Assembly (NCBI GenBank): GCA_016699855.1
Contig: CP064988.1
Span: forward strand, 4,988,501 to 5,052,500
Origin: Rhodospirillales bacterium
GTDB taxonomy: Bacteria; Pseudomonadota; Alphaproteobacteria; Reyranellales; Reyranellaceae
DNA length: 64,000 bases
Direction of reading: 5' to 3'
Shown here in pieces: positions 1 through 8,852 of this stretch. Made by a program: the position numbers and the translations under genes. Below the pieces are notes generated by a model that made no database searches, was not told the origin of the DNA, and saw nothing but the letters and a program-made list of their open reading frames with translations. Each line of letters starts with the position of its first letter. Position 1 is the stretch's first letter.

Positions 1-1805
1 CCGGCGAGGCCGACACCGTCGATGGCGCCGGCGGCGCCGACATGCTGTTCGGCGGCGGCGGCCGCGACACGCTGCGCGGCGGCGCCGGGGCGGATTTCCT
101 GGTCGGCGGCGCCGACGGCGAGGTCGACATCCTCCAAGGCGGACTGGGCGACGATTTCTACCGGCTCGACGACGCGGGCGAGGTCGCCGACGAGACGGAC
201 GGCGACGGCCTCGACACGGTCTGGGTCTCGGCCGGCGCGTCCTACACCGCCTCGGCCGGCATCGAGGTCATCGCCATCAACCGCGACGGCGCCTTCGACG
301 TCGCCGCCAACGCGCTCGACAATCTGGTGTTCGGCAACGACGAGGCCAATAGCGTCGACGGCGGCGACGGGAACGACACGCTGCTGGGCTACGCGGGGGA
401 CGACACGCTTGCGGGCGGCGCCGGCGACGATGTGGTCCGTGGCGGTGTTGGCAACGATGTCCTTTCCGGCGAAGGCGGCTTCGACATCATGTTCGGCGGT
501 GGCGGCGATACAGTCTATGGCGGCGCCGGCAACGATTGGATCATGAGCGACATGGGCGCAACGCCTTCGATGATCGCGTACGGCGGGGACGGCGACGACT
601 TCTTCGAGAACGCCGATCCCCCGTCGCCGGGCGTCGGTGGTCGATCTGACACGTACTATGGTGGCGAAGGCGACGATCACTGGAACGACCTCGGCGATCG
701 CAACACGCATTTCGGCGGAGTCGGCGACGACGAGTTGAGCGGAGGCCGCGTGCTCGACGGCGGCGACGGCGATGACCTCCTGTGGGCGTGGCGTGGAGGC
801 ACGGTGTACGGCGGAGCCGGCAACGACTTCTCCCAGGGTGCCGACACCACCTACGGCGGCGATGGCGACGACGAACTGGCCTCGGGGGATGGCGGCATCG
901 CCTACGGTGGCGATGGCGACGACACCATCGAGTGCGGGGCGGTCGCCGCGATGGCCTATGGTGGCTCCGGAAACGACCAGATCAGTGTCTCGGATGGCAC
1001 CGCCTACGGCGGCGATGGCGACGACCAGATATCTGTCGGGGGCGACGCATATTCCAGCGTCAGCGCGTTCGGAGACGATGGCGACGACGTGTTGACTGGC
1101 GGCGCGGGCGCGGAGGTGCTCTTCGGCGGCGACGGTGACGATGAGCTCAACGCTGGCGATGACTCCGGTGTCCATCTGCTCTTCGGCGGTGCCGGGGTCG
1201 ACACGCTGTACGGCGGCGACGGTGCGGATTTCCTGTCCGGGGGCGCCGATGGCGAGGTCGACATGTTGTGGGGCGGGTGGGGCGACGACTTCTACCGCCT
1301 CGACGATCTCGGCGAGGTCGCCGACGAGAGCGACGGCGGCGGCGGGATCGACACGGTCTGGGTTTCGGTCGGGACGTCGTACACCGCGTCGGCGGGGATC
1401 GAGATCGTGGCGGTCAACGTCGCCGGCGATTTCGATGTCACCGGCAACGGGCTCGACAACGCCCTGCACGGCAACGACGAGGTCAATCGCCTGTATGGCG
1501 GCGCCGGGAACGACCTGCTGCGCGGCTACGATGGCGACGACACGCTGACCGGCGGTGCCGGCTACGACGTGATGATCGGCGGCGCGGGGGCGGATATCTT
1601 CGCGATCGGCGCCGGCGACGGCGACGATCTGATCTGCGACTTCGACGCCGCGGCGGGCGACCGCGTCGACCTCGCCGACGGCGTCGTGTTCCTCGGCGCC
1701 GGCGCCACGCCCGACGTGGCGATGCTGTCGGCCGACGGCGGCCTGACGATCACCTATCTCAGCGCCAACAACGGCCATGCCTGGCAGGCCGAGGATTTCA
1801 TCTGA
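1..1805 (+). CDS. RTX-type calcium-binding repeat protein, 5'-truncated by window edge
   Basis: The reading frame is already open at the first complete codon (base 3), so the gene starts upstream and about 600 residues are visible. The protein is built from glycine/aspartate-rich RTX-type repeats (GGDGDD, YGGAGND and similar). These bind calcium as parallel beta-rolls in type I secreted proteins. It ends with a non-repetitive tail of about 80 residues (from DVMIGGAGADIF to WQAEDFI) like the C-terminal secretion region of serralysin-type exoproteins. Two copies of a non-repeat insert (FYRLDD...ADE...DTVWVS) lie near residues 40-110 and 410-490. The downstream gene shares both ends closely, so the pair is a tandem duplication. 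No protease or lipase catalytic domain is visible in this part; the missing N-terminus could still carry one. No type I ABC/MFP exporter is in the window, although a tolC-type gene lies 7 kb away. Confidence 0.85.
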   Translation, partial: GEADTVDGAGGADMLFGGGGRDTLRGGAGADFLVGGADGEVDILQGGLGDDFYRLDDAGEVADETDGDGLDTVWVSAGASYTASAGIEVIAINRDGAFDVAANALDNLVFGNDEANSVDGGDGNDTLLGYAGDDTLAGGAGDDVVRGGVGNDVLSGEGGFDIMFGGGGDTVYGGAGNDWIMSDMGATPSMIAYGGDGDDFFENADPPSPGVGGRSDTYYGGEGDDHWNDLGDRNTHFGGVGDDELSGGRVLDGGDGDDLLWAWRGGTVYGGAGNDFSQGADTTYGGDGDDELASGDGGIAYGGDGDDTIECGAVAAMAYGGSGNDQISVSDGTAYGGDGDDQISVGGDAYSSVSAFGDDGDDVLTGGAGAEVLFGGDGDDELNAGDDSGVHLLFGGAGVDTLYGGDGADFLSGGADGEVDMLWGGWGDDFYRLDDLGEVADESDGGGGIDTVWVSVGTSYTASAGIEIVAVNVAGDFDVTGNGLDNALHGNDEVNRLYGGAGNDLLRGYDGDDTLTGGAGYDVMIGGAGADIFAIGAGDGDDLICDFDAAAGDRVDLADGVVFLGAGATPDVAMLSADGGLTITYLSANNGHAWQAEDFI

Positions 1806-1811
1806 ATCGAA

Positions 1812-4800
1812 ATGGCTGATATTTACGTCGACACCTCCAACATCCTGACGACCGGCACCGAGGACGCGGACCGCGTCTTCGCGACCGGCGAGGCCGACAC
1901 CGTCGATGGCGCCGGCGGCGCCGACATGCTGTTCGGCGGCGGCGGCCGCGACACGCTGCGCGGCGGCGCCGGCGCCGATTTCCTCGTCGGTGGCGCCGAC
2001 GGCGAGGTCGACGTCCTGCAGGGCGGCGCGGGCGACGATTTCTACCGGCTCGACGACGAGGGCGAGGTCGCCGACGAGACCGACGGCGACGGGATCGACA
2101 CGGTCTGGGTCTCGGCCGGCGCGTCCTACACCGCCTCGGCCGGCATCGAGGTGATCGCCATCAACCGCGACGGCGCCTTCGACATCACCGCCAACGCGCT
2201 CGACAACCTCGTGTTCGGCAACGACGAGGCCAACAGCGTCGATGGCGGCGACGGCAACGACACGCTGCTGGGCTACGCGGGCGACGACAGCCTCGACGGC
2301 GGCGCGGGCTCGGACACGCTGTACGGCGCGCTGGGCGACGACACCCTGGACGGCGGCGCGGACGACGACACCGCGTATCTCGGCGACGGCGACATCGCGT
2401 ATGGCGGGGACGGCGACGATTTCCTGCTCGTGGACTCCGCGGCGCCGGGAGGCGTGGACCGCATCACCGCCTATGGCGGCGCCGGGCAGGATATTTTCTT
2501 CAAGAGCTCCACCGGCGTGCTGGCGACGATGGTCGCCTACGGCGGCGACGGCGACGACATTTTCGCGAGCGACGGTTCCAGCGGCTCGGGCGCCATGCGG
2601 GACACGTTCTTCGGTGGCGCCGGGAACGACTGGGCCGACAGCGATATCGGCGGCCAGCACTACGGCTTGGTCGGCACGCCGGTACGGATTCCCGCCGGGA
2701 CGTTCTTCGGCGGAGATGGCCACGACCTGCTGCGCGGCGCGGCGCTGCTCGACGGCGGCGAGGGCGACGACACGCTCGGCTATGGTCTCACCAGCTACGG
2801 TGGCGCCGGTGGCGATGTGATCGAAGTCCTCGCCTACAGCGACGATGCCGCCGCGGCGCTCGCCGCCGGCGTCGCGGTCGTCGCCGACGGGGGCGACGGC
2901 GACGACCGGATCCACATGCTGCTTCAATGGGCCGCCGGCGCCACCGCGTACGGCGGCGATGGTGCGGATGTGATCCGCGTGGACGCGAACGGAGGCGCGA
3001 CCCCGGCGGCCGTCGTGGTCCGAGGCGATGCTGGAGACGACGCGATCACGGTGGGCGCGACCGACGCCGTCGACGCCCTTGTCGATGGTGGTGCCGGCAA
3101 CGATACGATATCGATGCGGTACACGGAATCCACCATCGTCGTGCTCGGCGGCGATGGTGACGACACGATCTCGCTCGAAGGCGATGCGTATTCCAGCGTC
3201 ACCGCGTACGGCGGGGGCGGTGCCGACACGGTGTACGGCAGCATCGGCGACGACACGCTCGACGGCGGCGCGGGCGACGACGTGGCCTATGGCGGCGAGG
3301 GCAACGACGTCCTCGACGAGGACCATGTTCCCTACGTCCTCCAGCCGCTCGAGCCGTCGGTCGGCTTCATCGATCTGGCGGCGGCGCAGGCGGCGGCCAC
3401 GGGCGGCCGCGACACGCAGTATGGCGGCGCCGGCGACGACCAGCTCTGGCTGGGCGAGACCGTTTACGGCGGCGACGGCAGCGACAACATCCTGCTCGGC
3501 GGCGTGGACGCCACGGCCTACGGCGGAGCCGGCGACGACTACATCGACAGCGGATTGCTCGGCGGCGCCACCGTGTTCGGTGGCGCGGACACCGACTACA
3601 TCGACGCCAGCGGCGCCGACGTCGCGTACGGTGGGGATGGCGACGACTACTTGGTCGCGCGGCACGCCGTGCCGGGTGACCAGGGGCGGATCACCGCTTA
3701 CGGCGGCGCCGGAAACGACGTCATCGAGGGCGCGGCGGTCGGCGCGTCGGTGACGGTGCTCGGCTACGGTGGCGATGGCGACGACTATTTTGAGAACGCC
3801 AATCCCGCGTCGCCCGGGGGTGTCGAGCGATCGAACACCTTCCACGGCGGAGACGGTGACGACCTGGCGGCCGACCTCGGGGGCCGCGACACCTATTTCG
3901 GCGAGGGCGGCGACGACGAGCTTATCGGCGGCCGCGTGCTCGACGGCGGCGACGGCGCCGACATCGTGTGGAACTACAGCGGAGGGACCGCTTACGGCGG
4001 CGATGGCGCGGACACACTGTTTGGCGGCGGCGCCGGAACGGCGTACGGCGGCGCGGGCGCCGACGTGTTCGGAGGTGGCGCCGATACGGCGTACGGCGGC
4101 GATGGCGATGACATGTTCGAGGGTGGCGCCGTCGCTTACGGCGGTGATGGCGACGACACGTTCGAAATGGATAGCGCCATCGCCTACGGCGGCGCGGGCG
4201 CGGACGATCTGCGCGGCCATACCGGGTTCAGCACCTTGTTCGGCGACGATGGCGCCGACGTCCTTGGGGTCGCCCTTGGCGCCGACGCCGCGCTGATGAT
4301 CGGCGGCGCGGGCCTCGACACGCTCATCGGCTATCACGGCGACGACACGCTCATCGGCGGCGCCGATGGCGAGGTCGACATCCTGCGTGGCGGAGGAGGG
4401 AACGATTTCTACCGTCTCGACGATCTCGGCGAGACCGCCGACGAGACCGATGGCGGTGGCGTCGACACCGTCTGGGTGTCGGTCGGCGGATCGTACACGG
4501 CGTCGGCGGGGATCGAGGTCGTGGCGGTCAACGTCGCGGGCGATTTCGACGTCGCCGGCAACGGGCTCGACAACGCCCTGCACGGCAACGACGAGGTCAA
4601 CCGCCTCTATGGCGGCGCGGGCGACGATCTGCTGCGCGGCTACGGCGGCGACGACACGCTCGTGGGTGGCGCCGGCTACGACGTCATGATCGGCGGCGCG
4701 GGCGCGGACATCTTCGCGATCGGCGCCGGCGACGGCGACGATCTGATCTGCGACTTCGACGCGTCGGCGGGCGACCGCGTCGACCTCGCCGACGGCGTCG

Positions 4801-4919
4801 TGTTCCTCGGCGTCGGCGCCACGCCCGACGTGGCGATGCTGTCGTCCGACGGCGGCCTGACGATCACGTACCTCAGCGCCAACAACGGCCATGCCTGGCA
4901 GGCGGAGGATTTCATCTGA
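1812..4919 (+). CDS. RTX-type calcium-binding repeat protein (1035 aa), tandem paralogue
   Basis: A complete 1035-residue RTX-type protein that starts 6 bases after the stop of the preceding paralogue. It begins MADIYVDTSNILTTGTEDAD and enters GGxGxD repeats by about residue 30, so there is no room for an enzymatic N-terminal domain or a Sec signal. This fits a leaderless type I secretion substrate. Repeats of the form AYGGDGDD recur at variable distance through the whole chain, interrupted by short irregular loops. The FYRLDD...DTVWVS insert occurs near residue 75 and again near residue 860. The last 80 residues almost repeat the C-terminus of the upstream gene. The middle parts of the two paralogues differ in length and order, which suggests expansion and contraction by recombination. 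Likely roles are surface layer, adhesion or calcium-dependent matrix; this is inference. Confidence 0.85.
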   Translation: MADIYVDTSNILTTGTEDADRVFATGEADTVDGAGGADMLFGGGGRDTLRGGAGADFLVGGADGEVDVLQGGAGDDFYRLDDEGEVADETDGDGIDTVWVSAGASYTASAGIEVIAINRDGAFDITANALDNLVFGNDEANSVDGGDGNDTLLGYAGDDSLDGGAGSDTLYGALGDDTLDGGADDDTAYLGDGDIAYGGDGDDFLLVDSAAPGGVDRITAYGGAGQDIFFKSSTGVLATMVAYGGDGDDIFASDGSSGSGAMRDTFFGGAGNDWADSDIGGQHYGLVGTPVRIPAGTFFGGDGHDLLRGAALLDGGEGDDTLGYGLTSYGGAGGDVIEVLAYSDDAAAALAAGVAVVADGGDGDDRIHMLLQWAAGATAYGGDGADVIRVDANGGATPAAVVVRGDAGDDAITVGATDAVDALVDGGAGNDTISMRYTESTIVVLGGDGDDTISLEGDAYSSVTAYGGGGADTVYGSIGDDTLDGGAGDDVAYGGEGNDVLDEDHVPYVLQPLEPSVGFIDLAAAQAAATGGRDTQYGGAGDDQLWLGETVYGGDGSDNILLGGVDATAYGGAGDDYIDSGLLGGATVFGGADTDYIDASGADVAYGGDGDDYLVARHAVPGDQGRITAYGGAGNDVIEGAAVGASVTVLGYGGDGDDYFENANPASPGGVERSNTFHGGDGDDLAADLGGRDTYFGEGGDDELIGGRVLDGGDGADIVWNYSGGTAYGGDGADTLFGGGAGTAYGGAGADVFGGGADTAYGGDGDDMFEGGAVAYGGDGDDTFEMDSAIAYGGAGADDLRGHTGFSTLFGDDGADVLGVALGADAALMIGGAGLDTLIGYHGDDTLIGGADGEVDILRGGGGNDFYRLDDLGETADETDGGGVDTVWVSVGGSYTASAGIEVVAVNVAGDFDVAGNGLDNALHGNDEVNRLYGGAGDDLLRGYGGDDTLVGGAGYDVMIGGAGADIFAIGAGDGDDLICDFDASAGDRVDLADGVVFLGVGATPDVAMLSSDGGLTITYLSANNGHAWQAEDFI

Positions 4920-5138
4920 GGTAGGGGGAGCGGACTTCGACGTGTTTTCCTTCTCCCTCGGGGACGAGGGTGAAGGGCGGAGAAGGCTACGCGCTTCCGC
5001 CGTTCCGTCCCTTCTGTCATCCCGAGCGCAGCGAGGGATCTAGGCGCTGACCCTAGATCCCTCGCTGCGCTCGGGATGACAGTGGGAGAGTCGCGAACCG
5101 CCCGTCGTCCTGAACGCCAGCGAAGAACCTCGACTCCG
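4920..5138. repeat. Intergenic palindromes: TCATCCCGAGCG repeat copy 1 plus a smaller hairpin
   Basis: The gap lies between convergent genes (RTX protein and LysR regulator). Bases 5015-5044 and 5052-5081 form a perfect 30-bp inverted repeat around a 7-base loop; the arms begin TGTCATCCCGAGCG. A shorter hairpin with one mismatch lies at 4949-4976. The large palindrome is copy 1 of a family that recurs at 7245, 25268, 26041, 42364 and 56407, with a half copy at 21323. Its position between two stop codons fits a bidirectional terminator or REP-like element. Confidence 0.85.
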
Positions 5139-6047
5139 CTAGCCCGACTGCGCCGCCATCCAGTCGCGGAAGGCGGCGACCTTGCGGGAGGCGCGGCGGC
5201 GCGGGGGGCAGACGAAGAAATAGGCGAAGGCCAGCGGGGTCTCGACGCCGAACGGCGACACCAGCTTGCCGGCGCGCAGATCCTCGGCCGCCAGCCGCGT
5301 CTTGGCCAGCGCCACGCCGTGGCCGCCGGCGGCCGCCTCGAGCACCAGGCTGGACTGGTTGAAGCGCAGGCCGCGGCCGGACTCGGCGGCGTCGACGCCG
5401 GCGGCGCGCAGCCACATGCGCCAATCGGGACAGCTCGGGTCCTGATCGGGGCTGTCGTCGTGCAGCAGCGTGTAGCGCGCGAGATCGGCCGGCACGCGCA
5501 GCGGGGCGGCGCCCGCCAGCAGCGACGGCGCGCAGACCGGCACCACGCTCTCGTCGAGCAGCTTCTCGGAGATCAGGCCGGGATAGCCGCCGGCGCCGTA
5601 GCGGATGGCGCAGTCCACGTCGTCGGCGTCGAAATCGACGAGGTGCATGGTGGCGGTGATGCGCACGTCGATGTCGGGATGATGGACGCGGAAATCGTCG
5701 AGCCGCGGCACCAGCCATTTCGAGGCGAAGGACGGCGCGACGGATACCGTGAGCGGGCCGCTCTCGCCGGCGGTGTCCAACTCGGCCAGCGCCGCCAGCA
5801 GCGATTCGAAGCCCTCGACCAGACCCGGCAGGCAGGCCTGGCCCTCGTCGGTCAGGATCAGCGTCCGGCCGCCGCGGCGGAACAGGGGACAGCCGAGATG
5901 GTCCTCGAGCTGCTTGATCTGCTGGCTGACCGCCGCCGGCGTGACGTTGAGCTCGTTGGCCGCCTTGGAGAAGCTCAGATGCTTGGCCGCCACCACGAAG
6001 GCGCGCAGCGAGTTCAGCGGCGGCAGTCGGTTGATCGTGCGGCGCAT
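5139..6047 (-). CDS. LysR-family transcriptional regulator, GcvA-like
   Basis: A 302-residue LysR-type regulator of normal family length. The start is the ATG at 6047 (MRRTINRLPPLNSLRAF), because the winged helix-turn-helix begins right after it; the longer open frame upstream runs into repeat DNA. Residues 10-65 are the DNA-binding domain (LSFSKAANELNVTPAAVSQQ is the recognition helix region). The rest is the periplasmic-binding-fold effector domain. The opening NRLPPLNSLRAF and the spacing are typical of the GcvA/AmpR-like subgroup. No metabolic partner adjoins it: downstream is the convergent RTX gene, and upstream, across a 540-bp repeat-filled gap, is a divergent P-loop protein. The target is therefore unknown. 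Confidence 0.9.
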   Translation of the reverse strand: MRRTINRLPPLNSLRAFVVAAKHLSFSKAANELNVTPAAVSQQIKQLEDHLGCPLFRRGGRTLILTDEGQACLPGLVEGFESLLAALAELDTAGESGPLTVSVAPSFASKWLVPRLDDFRVHHPDIDVRITATMHLVDFDADDVDCAIRYGAGGYPGLISEKLLDESVVPVCAPSLLAGAAPLRVPADLARYTLLHDDSPDQDPSCPDWRMWLRAAGVDAAESGRGLRFNQSSLVLEAAAGGHGVALAKTRLAAEDLRAGKLVSPFGVETPLAFAYFFVCPPRRRASRKVAAFRDWMAAQSG

Positions 6048-6599
6048 CGGGGGTCCAGGCGGAGGCGGGGCGCGGCGCGCACGGCGTCCACCGCGTCGAT
6101 ATCGTCCCCGCGCCGCCTTCTCGCAAGGCCCGTGCCGGCGGTCAACGGCGGGGGGGGGCAGGACGTGCGATCGGTGGGAAGGTGGAGCGCTATCATCCCT
6201 CTCCGCCGCGCAGCGGGGGAGAGGGAAGGGGCCCGCGCGCAGCGCGGGAACGCAGTATCGGCAAAGCGCCGATACTGCGGCGGTGAGGTGGTCGTGGTAT
6301 CGTTCACAGTGTCGATGGACAGGCGACGTGCGCCGGTATCGAACCTCCGGACCTCGGACATCGTCGATATCAGGATAGTTGGTTTTCCGTCGGCGTCCGT
6401 GTCGATACGACCACCACCTCACCCTCCCCGCCGCTCGCGGCGGGTCCCCTCCCTCTCCCCGCTGCGCGGCGGAGAGGGCATTCAGCGGCGAAGAGGGCAT
6501 TTGCTCGCAGGAAGGCTCGCACGCCGCCGATCAGGGTGCGCCGCCCTGTCGCACCCTTGTGGATGACTCCTCCCGCGGGGCCGTGGCAGGATGCTGCAC
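6048..6599. repeat. Intergenic region holding composite palindrome copy A (6197-6478)
   Basis: No gene is supported here. The core is a roughly 280-bp imperfect palindrome bounded by two terminal hairpins (CCCTCTCC...GGAGAGGG, at 6197-6225 and 6451-6478). Inside are inverted GTGAGGTGG (near 6283) and CCACCTCAC (near 6413) motifs, and a small perfect hairpin of CAGTATCGGC and its complement at 6254-6278. The same architecture recurs at 14829-15060 and 17233-17417, and in diverged form at 37190-37335. The flanking genes are divergent, so promoters for both must lie in or beside the element. Confidence 0.75.
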
Positions 6600-7190
6600 A
6601 TGCGAAGGATCGCCATCGTCGGAACCGCGGGTGCGGGTAAGAGCGTGCTGGCCGGCAGGCTGGCGCCCGCGCTCGGCGCCGAGATCGTCGAGCTGGATCA
6701 GCTGTTCTGGGGCCCGGACTGGACGCCGGTGCTGCCGGAGCTGTTCCGCCACCGCGTCGAGGCCGCGACCTCGGGCGACCGCTGGATCGTGTCGGGCAAT
6801 TACGCGCAGGTGCGTGACATCGTCTGGCGCCGGGCCGACACGGTGGTGTGGCTCGATTACGCGCTGCCGCTGACCCTGCGCCGGCTGGCGTTGCGCACCA
6901 TCAGGCGCGTGGTGTCGGGCGAGGACCTCTGGGGCACGGGCAACCGCGAGACCTGGCGGGCGCTGTTCGGCCGCGACTCGATCCTGCTGTGGGCGGCGCG
7001 CACCCACCACCGCAACGCCCGGGGCCTGACCCAGTCGCTCGACGAGCAGCGCTTCGCGCATCTCCAGACGCTGCGCTTCAAGTCGCCGCGCGAGTTGCGG
7101 CGCTGGCTCGCCGCGCAGGCCTCGGCCGACCGCCCGACCACCGGCGCCTCGGCCGACGAGGCGCGCTACGGCGCGATGGCGGGGCGGTAG
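6600..7190 (+). CDS. P-loop NTPase, adenylate-kinase/topology-modulation-protein-like
   Basis: A P-loop protein of about 196 residues. The Walker A motif GTAGAGKS sits almost at the N-terminus, and the sequence runs through LDQLFWGPDW, DRWIVSGNY and VVWLDY. This pattern is typical of the small kinase-like family annotated as adenylate kinase-like or DNA topology modulation protein (FlaR-like). I chose the ATG at 6600 because AGGA lies 8 bases upstream. An in-frame ATG at 6591 has no spaced ribosome-binding site and would add three residues. The substrate is unknown; family members are assumed to phosphorylate a small nucleotide-like molecule. The gene stands alone, convergent with tRNA-Cys across a palindromic repeat. 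Confidence 0.75.
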   Translation: MRRIAIVGTAGAGKSVLAGRLAPALGAEIVELDQLFWGPDWTPVLPELFRHRVEAATSGDRWIVSGNYAQVRDIVWRRADTVVWLDYALPLTLRRLALRTIRRVVSGEDLWGTGNRETWRALFGRDSILLWAARTHHRNARGLTQSLDEQRFAHLQTLRFKSPRELRRWLAAQASADRPTTGASADEARYGAMAGR

Positions 7191-7532
7191 CGGGGCTTTC
7201 CACGACGTGGCGCCGTGCTTCGCGCGACGCGCGGCAACACGACGCCGCTGTCATCCCGAGCGCAGCGAGGGATCCAGGCACCGCTCCTGGATCCCTCGCT
7301 GCGCTCGGGATGACAGCGGGGTACGCGAGCGGACGGTGGGCGACGCGCCAGCGAGCGGTGGGGTGCGCGAGAGCGGACGGTGCGCGACGGGCGGCGCGAA
7401 GCGGCGGGGCGCTCGTCGGCGGCTGGCGGGTGGCGAGAGAGTCGCCGGTCGGCGGGGAACACCGCCCCGCGCCGGGTCGGTCGCGTGGTGGCGACCGAGG
7501 CCGCGCTTCGCCGGTCAGGGCGCGCGCGGCGC
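7191..7532. repeat. Intergenic region with TCATCCCGAGCG palindrome copy 2 (7245-7319)
   Basis: A perfect 34-bp inverted repeat (7245-7278 and 7286-7319, 7-base loop) sits between the stop of the P-loop gene and the 3' end of the convergent tRNA gene. The rest (7320-7532) is GC-rich DNA in which I see no gene. Confidence 0.85.
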
Positions 7533-7606
7533 TGGAGGCCCGAGCCGGAATCGAACCGACATAAACGGATTTGCAGTCCGCTGCATAGCCATTCTGCCAT
7601 CGGGCC
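7533..7606 (-). tRNA. tRNA-Cys (GCA anticodon)
   Basis: The minus strand folds as a 74-nucleotide tRNA with CCA encoded. The 7-bp acceptor stem pairs GGCCCGA with TCGGGCC, the discriminator base is U, and the T-arm contains GGTTCGATTCC. The anticodon loop CTGCAAA presents GCA (bases 7574-7572 on the minus strand), which reads UGC/UGU cysteine codons. The gene is isolated, with a repeat on each side. Confidence 0.97.
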
Positions 7607-7668
7607 GGCGCGAGTGGTGGGCGCGGTATAGGTGCGCCGCCCCGCACGGTCAAGCCGCGGGGATTCCT

Positions 7669-7697
7669 CCCTCTCCGCCGCGTAGCGGGGGAGAGGG
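7669..7697. repeat. Single terminal hairpin of the composite palindrome family
   Basis: CCCTCTCC and GGAGAGGG arms enclose a short GC-rich loop. The unit is identical in style to the end hairpins of the large composite palindromes at 6197, 14829 and 17233, but it occurs alone. It lies between tRNA-Cys and the pcm operon. Confidence 0.7.
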
Positions 7698-7739
7698 TGA
7701 AGACGCCGCGCCCGCGCGCCGGCCTCCACGCCTCGCGCG

Positions 7740-7768
7740 TTGCCCGCCCGGAACGCGGCGTCTATAAG
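7740..7768 (+). promoter_or_regulatory. Candidate sigma-70 promoter for the pcm-rhodanese-tolC-popZ operon
   Basis: TTGCCC at 7740-7745 and TATAAG at 7763-7768 are separated by exactly 17 bases, the optimal spacing. They lie 40 bases upstream of the pcm start codon. The match is by eye to the housekeeping consensus and has not been tested. Confidence 0.5.
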
Positions 7769-7807
7769 TCGCGCGCGTCGTTCAACTTCGGTCCGCCGGA
7801 TACCGCC

Positions 7808-8467
7808 ATGGCCCAGGATTTCGCCGTCGCCCGCCGCAACATGGTCGACGGGCAGTTGCGTCCCAACCAGATCGTCGATCCGGCGCTGCTGGCGGCGCTG
7901 TCGTCCGTGCCGCGCGAGGCGTTCGTGCCGGCCGACCGCGCCGGCATCGCCTATTCCGACGAGGCCGTGCCGCTGGGCGGCGGACGGGCGCTGATGGAGC
8001 CGATGGCGCTGGCGCGGCTGATCCAGATCGCGCGGCCCGCCACGGGCGACGCCGCGCTGGTGGTCGGCGCCGGCACCGGCTACGGCGCGGCGATCCTGTC
8101 GCGGCTGGTGGCGACGGTGGTGGCGGTGGAATCCGACGCAGCCCTGCTGGCGCGGGCGCGCGCGGCGCTGGCGGGCGCGGCTAACGTGACGCTGGTCGAG
8201 GGTGCGCTGGCCGAAGGCGGCGCGGCCAAGGGGCCGTACGACCTGATCCTGGTCGAAGGCATGATCGAAGCGATCCCCGAGGCGCTGGCGGCGAAGCTGG
8301 CCGAGGACGGCCGGCTGGTGGCGGTGGTCGGCGACGGCCGCCCCGGCGTGCCCGGACAGGCGCATCTCGGTCGCCGCGCCGGCGGCGTGTTCTCGAGCCG
8401 TCCGGTGTTCGACATCGGCGTGCCGCTGCTGCCGGGCTTCGCCAAGCCGCGCGCCTTCGCGTTCTGA
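7808..8467 (+). CDS. pcm: Protein-L-isoaspartate O-methyltransferase
   Basis: A 219-residue SAM-dependent methyltransferase of the PCMT family, which repairs isoaspartyl residues in damaged proteins. The start is the ATG at 7808 (MAQDFAVARRNMVDGQLRPN), just after the candidate promoter. The longer open frame upstream only reads through a repeat. Family landmarks are MVDGQLRPNQI, VPREAFVP, the SAM-binding loop VVGAGTGYGAAIL and the later YDLILVEG. It is the first gene of an operon-like run with a rhodanese protein, a TolC-family protein and a PopZ-type protein. This arrangement is common in alphaproteobacteria, where the methyltransferase is often only loosely assigned. Confidence 0.9.
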   Translation: MAQDFAVARRNMVDGQLRPNQIVDPALLAALSSVPREAFVPADRAGIAYSDEAVPLGGGRALMEPMALARLIQIARPATGDAALVVGAGTGYGAAILSRLVATVVAVESDAALLARARAALAGAANVTLVEGALAEGGAAKGPYDLILVEGMIEAIPEALAAKLAEDGRLVAVVGDGRPGVPGQAHLGRRAGGVFSSRPVFDIGVPLLPGFAKPRAFAF

Positions 8468-8525
8468 CCACCGCTTCGGGTCGGCGCGCGCTTGCGGATT
8501 GGCGCCGGCGCGCTAGGGTGCCGCG

Positions 8526-8852
8526 ATGTCCGCGCTGGAGGAGATCGACCCGCCCGAACTGTCGCGCCGGCTGGCCGCGCCGGAGGCGCCGGTCGTGGTC
8601 GACGTGCGCGAGCCGTGGGAACTCGACATCTGCCGCCTGCCGGACAGCGTCGACGTTCCGCTCGGCGAGCTGCCCGGGCGGATAATGTCGCTACCCGCCG
8701 ACCGGCCGCTGGTGATACTCTGCCACCATGGAATGCGCAGCCGGCGCGCGGCGCTGTGGCTGCGCGCGCAGGGGATCGAACGGGTGTCCAATCTACGCGG
8801 CGGCATCGACGCCTGGGCGCGGACGGTCGATCCCGGGATGAGGACGTATTGA
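8526..8852 (+). CDS. Rhodanese-like domain protein
   Basis: A 108-residue single-domain rhodanese. It contains the structural motif VVVDVREPWE and an active-site loop beginning with cysteine in ILCHHGMRS, which would carry a persulfide. The GLxxGxxAW-type ending is present as LRGGIDAWAR. Length and fold suit a GlpE/PspE-like sulfur carrier in the cytoplasm; no signal peptide is visible. Its stop codon overlaps the start of the tolC-type gene by one base (TGATG), so the two are translationally coupled. The natural sulfur acceptor is unknown. Confidence 0.88.
   Translation: MSALEEIDPPELSRRLAAPEAPVVVDVREPWELDICRLPDSVDVPLGELPGRIMSLPADRPLVILCHHGMRSRRAALWLRAQGIERVSNLRGGIDAWARTVDPGMRTY

Noticed and set aside
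1..4919. Possible CRISPR-like or satellite repeats
   Set aside because: The repetition is at protein level (GGxGxD repeats in frame), with no constant-length repeats and spacers.
5076..6566. 496-codon plus-strand frame over the LysR gene
   Set aside because: The LysR protein on the minus strand has a full helix-turn-helix and effector domain. The plus frame starts in a palindrome and ends in repeat DNA.
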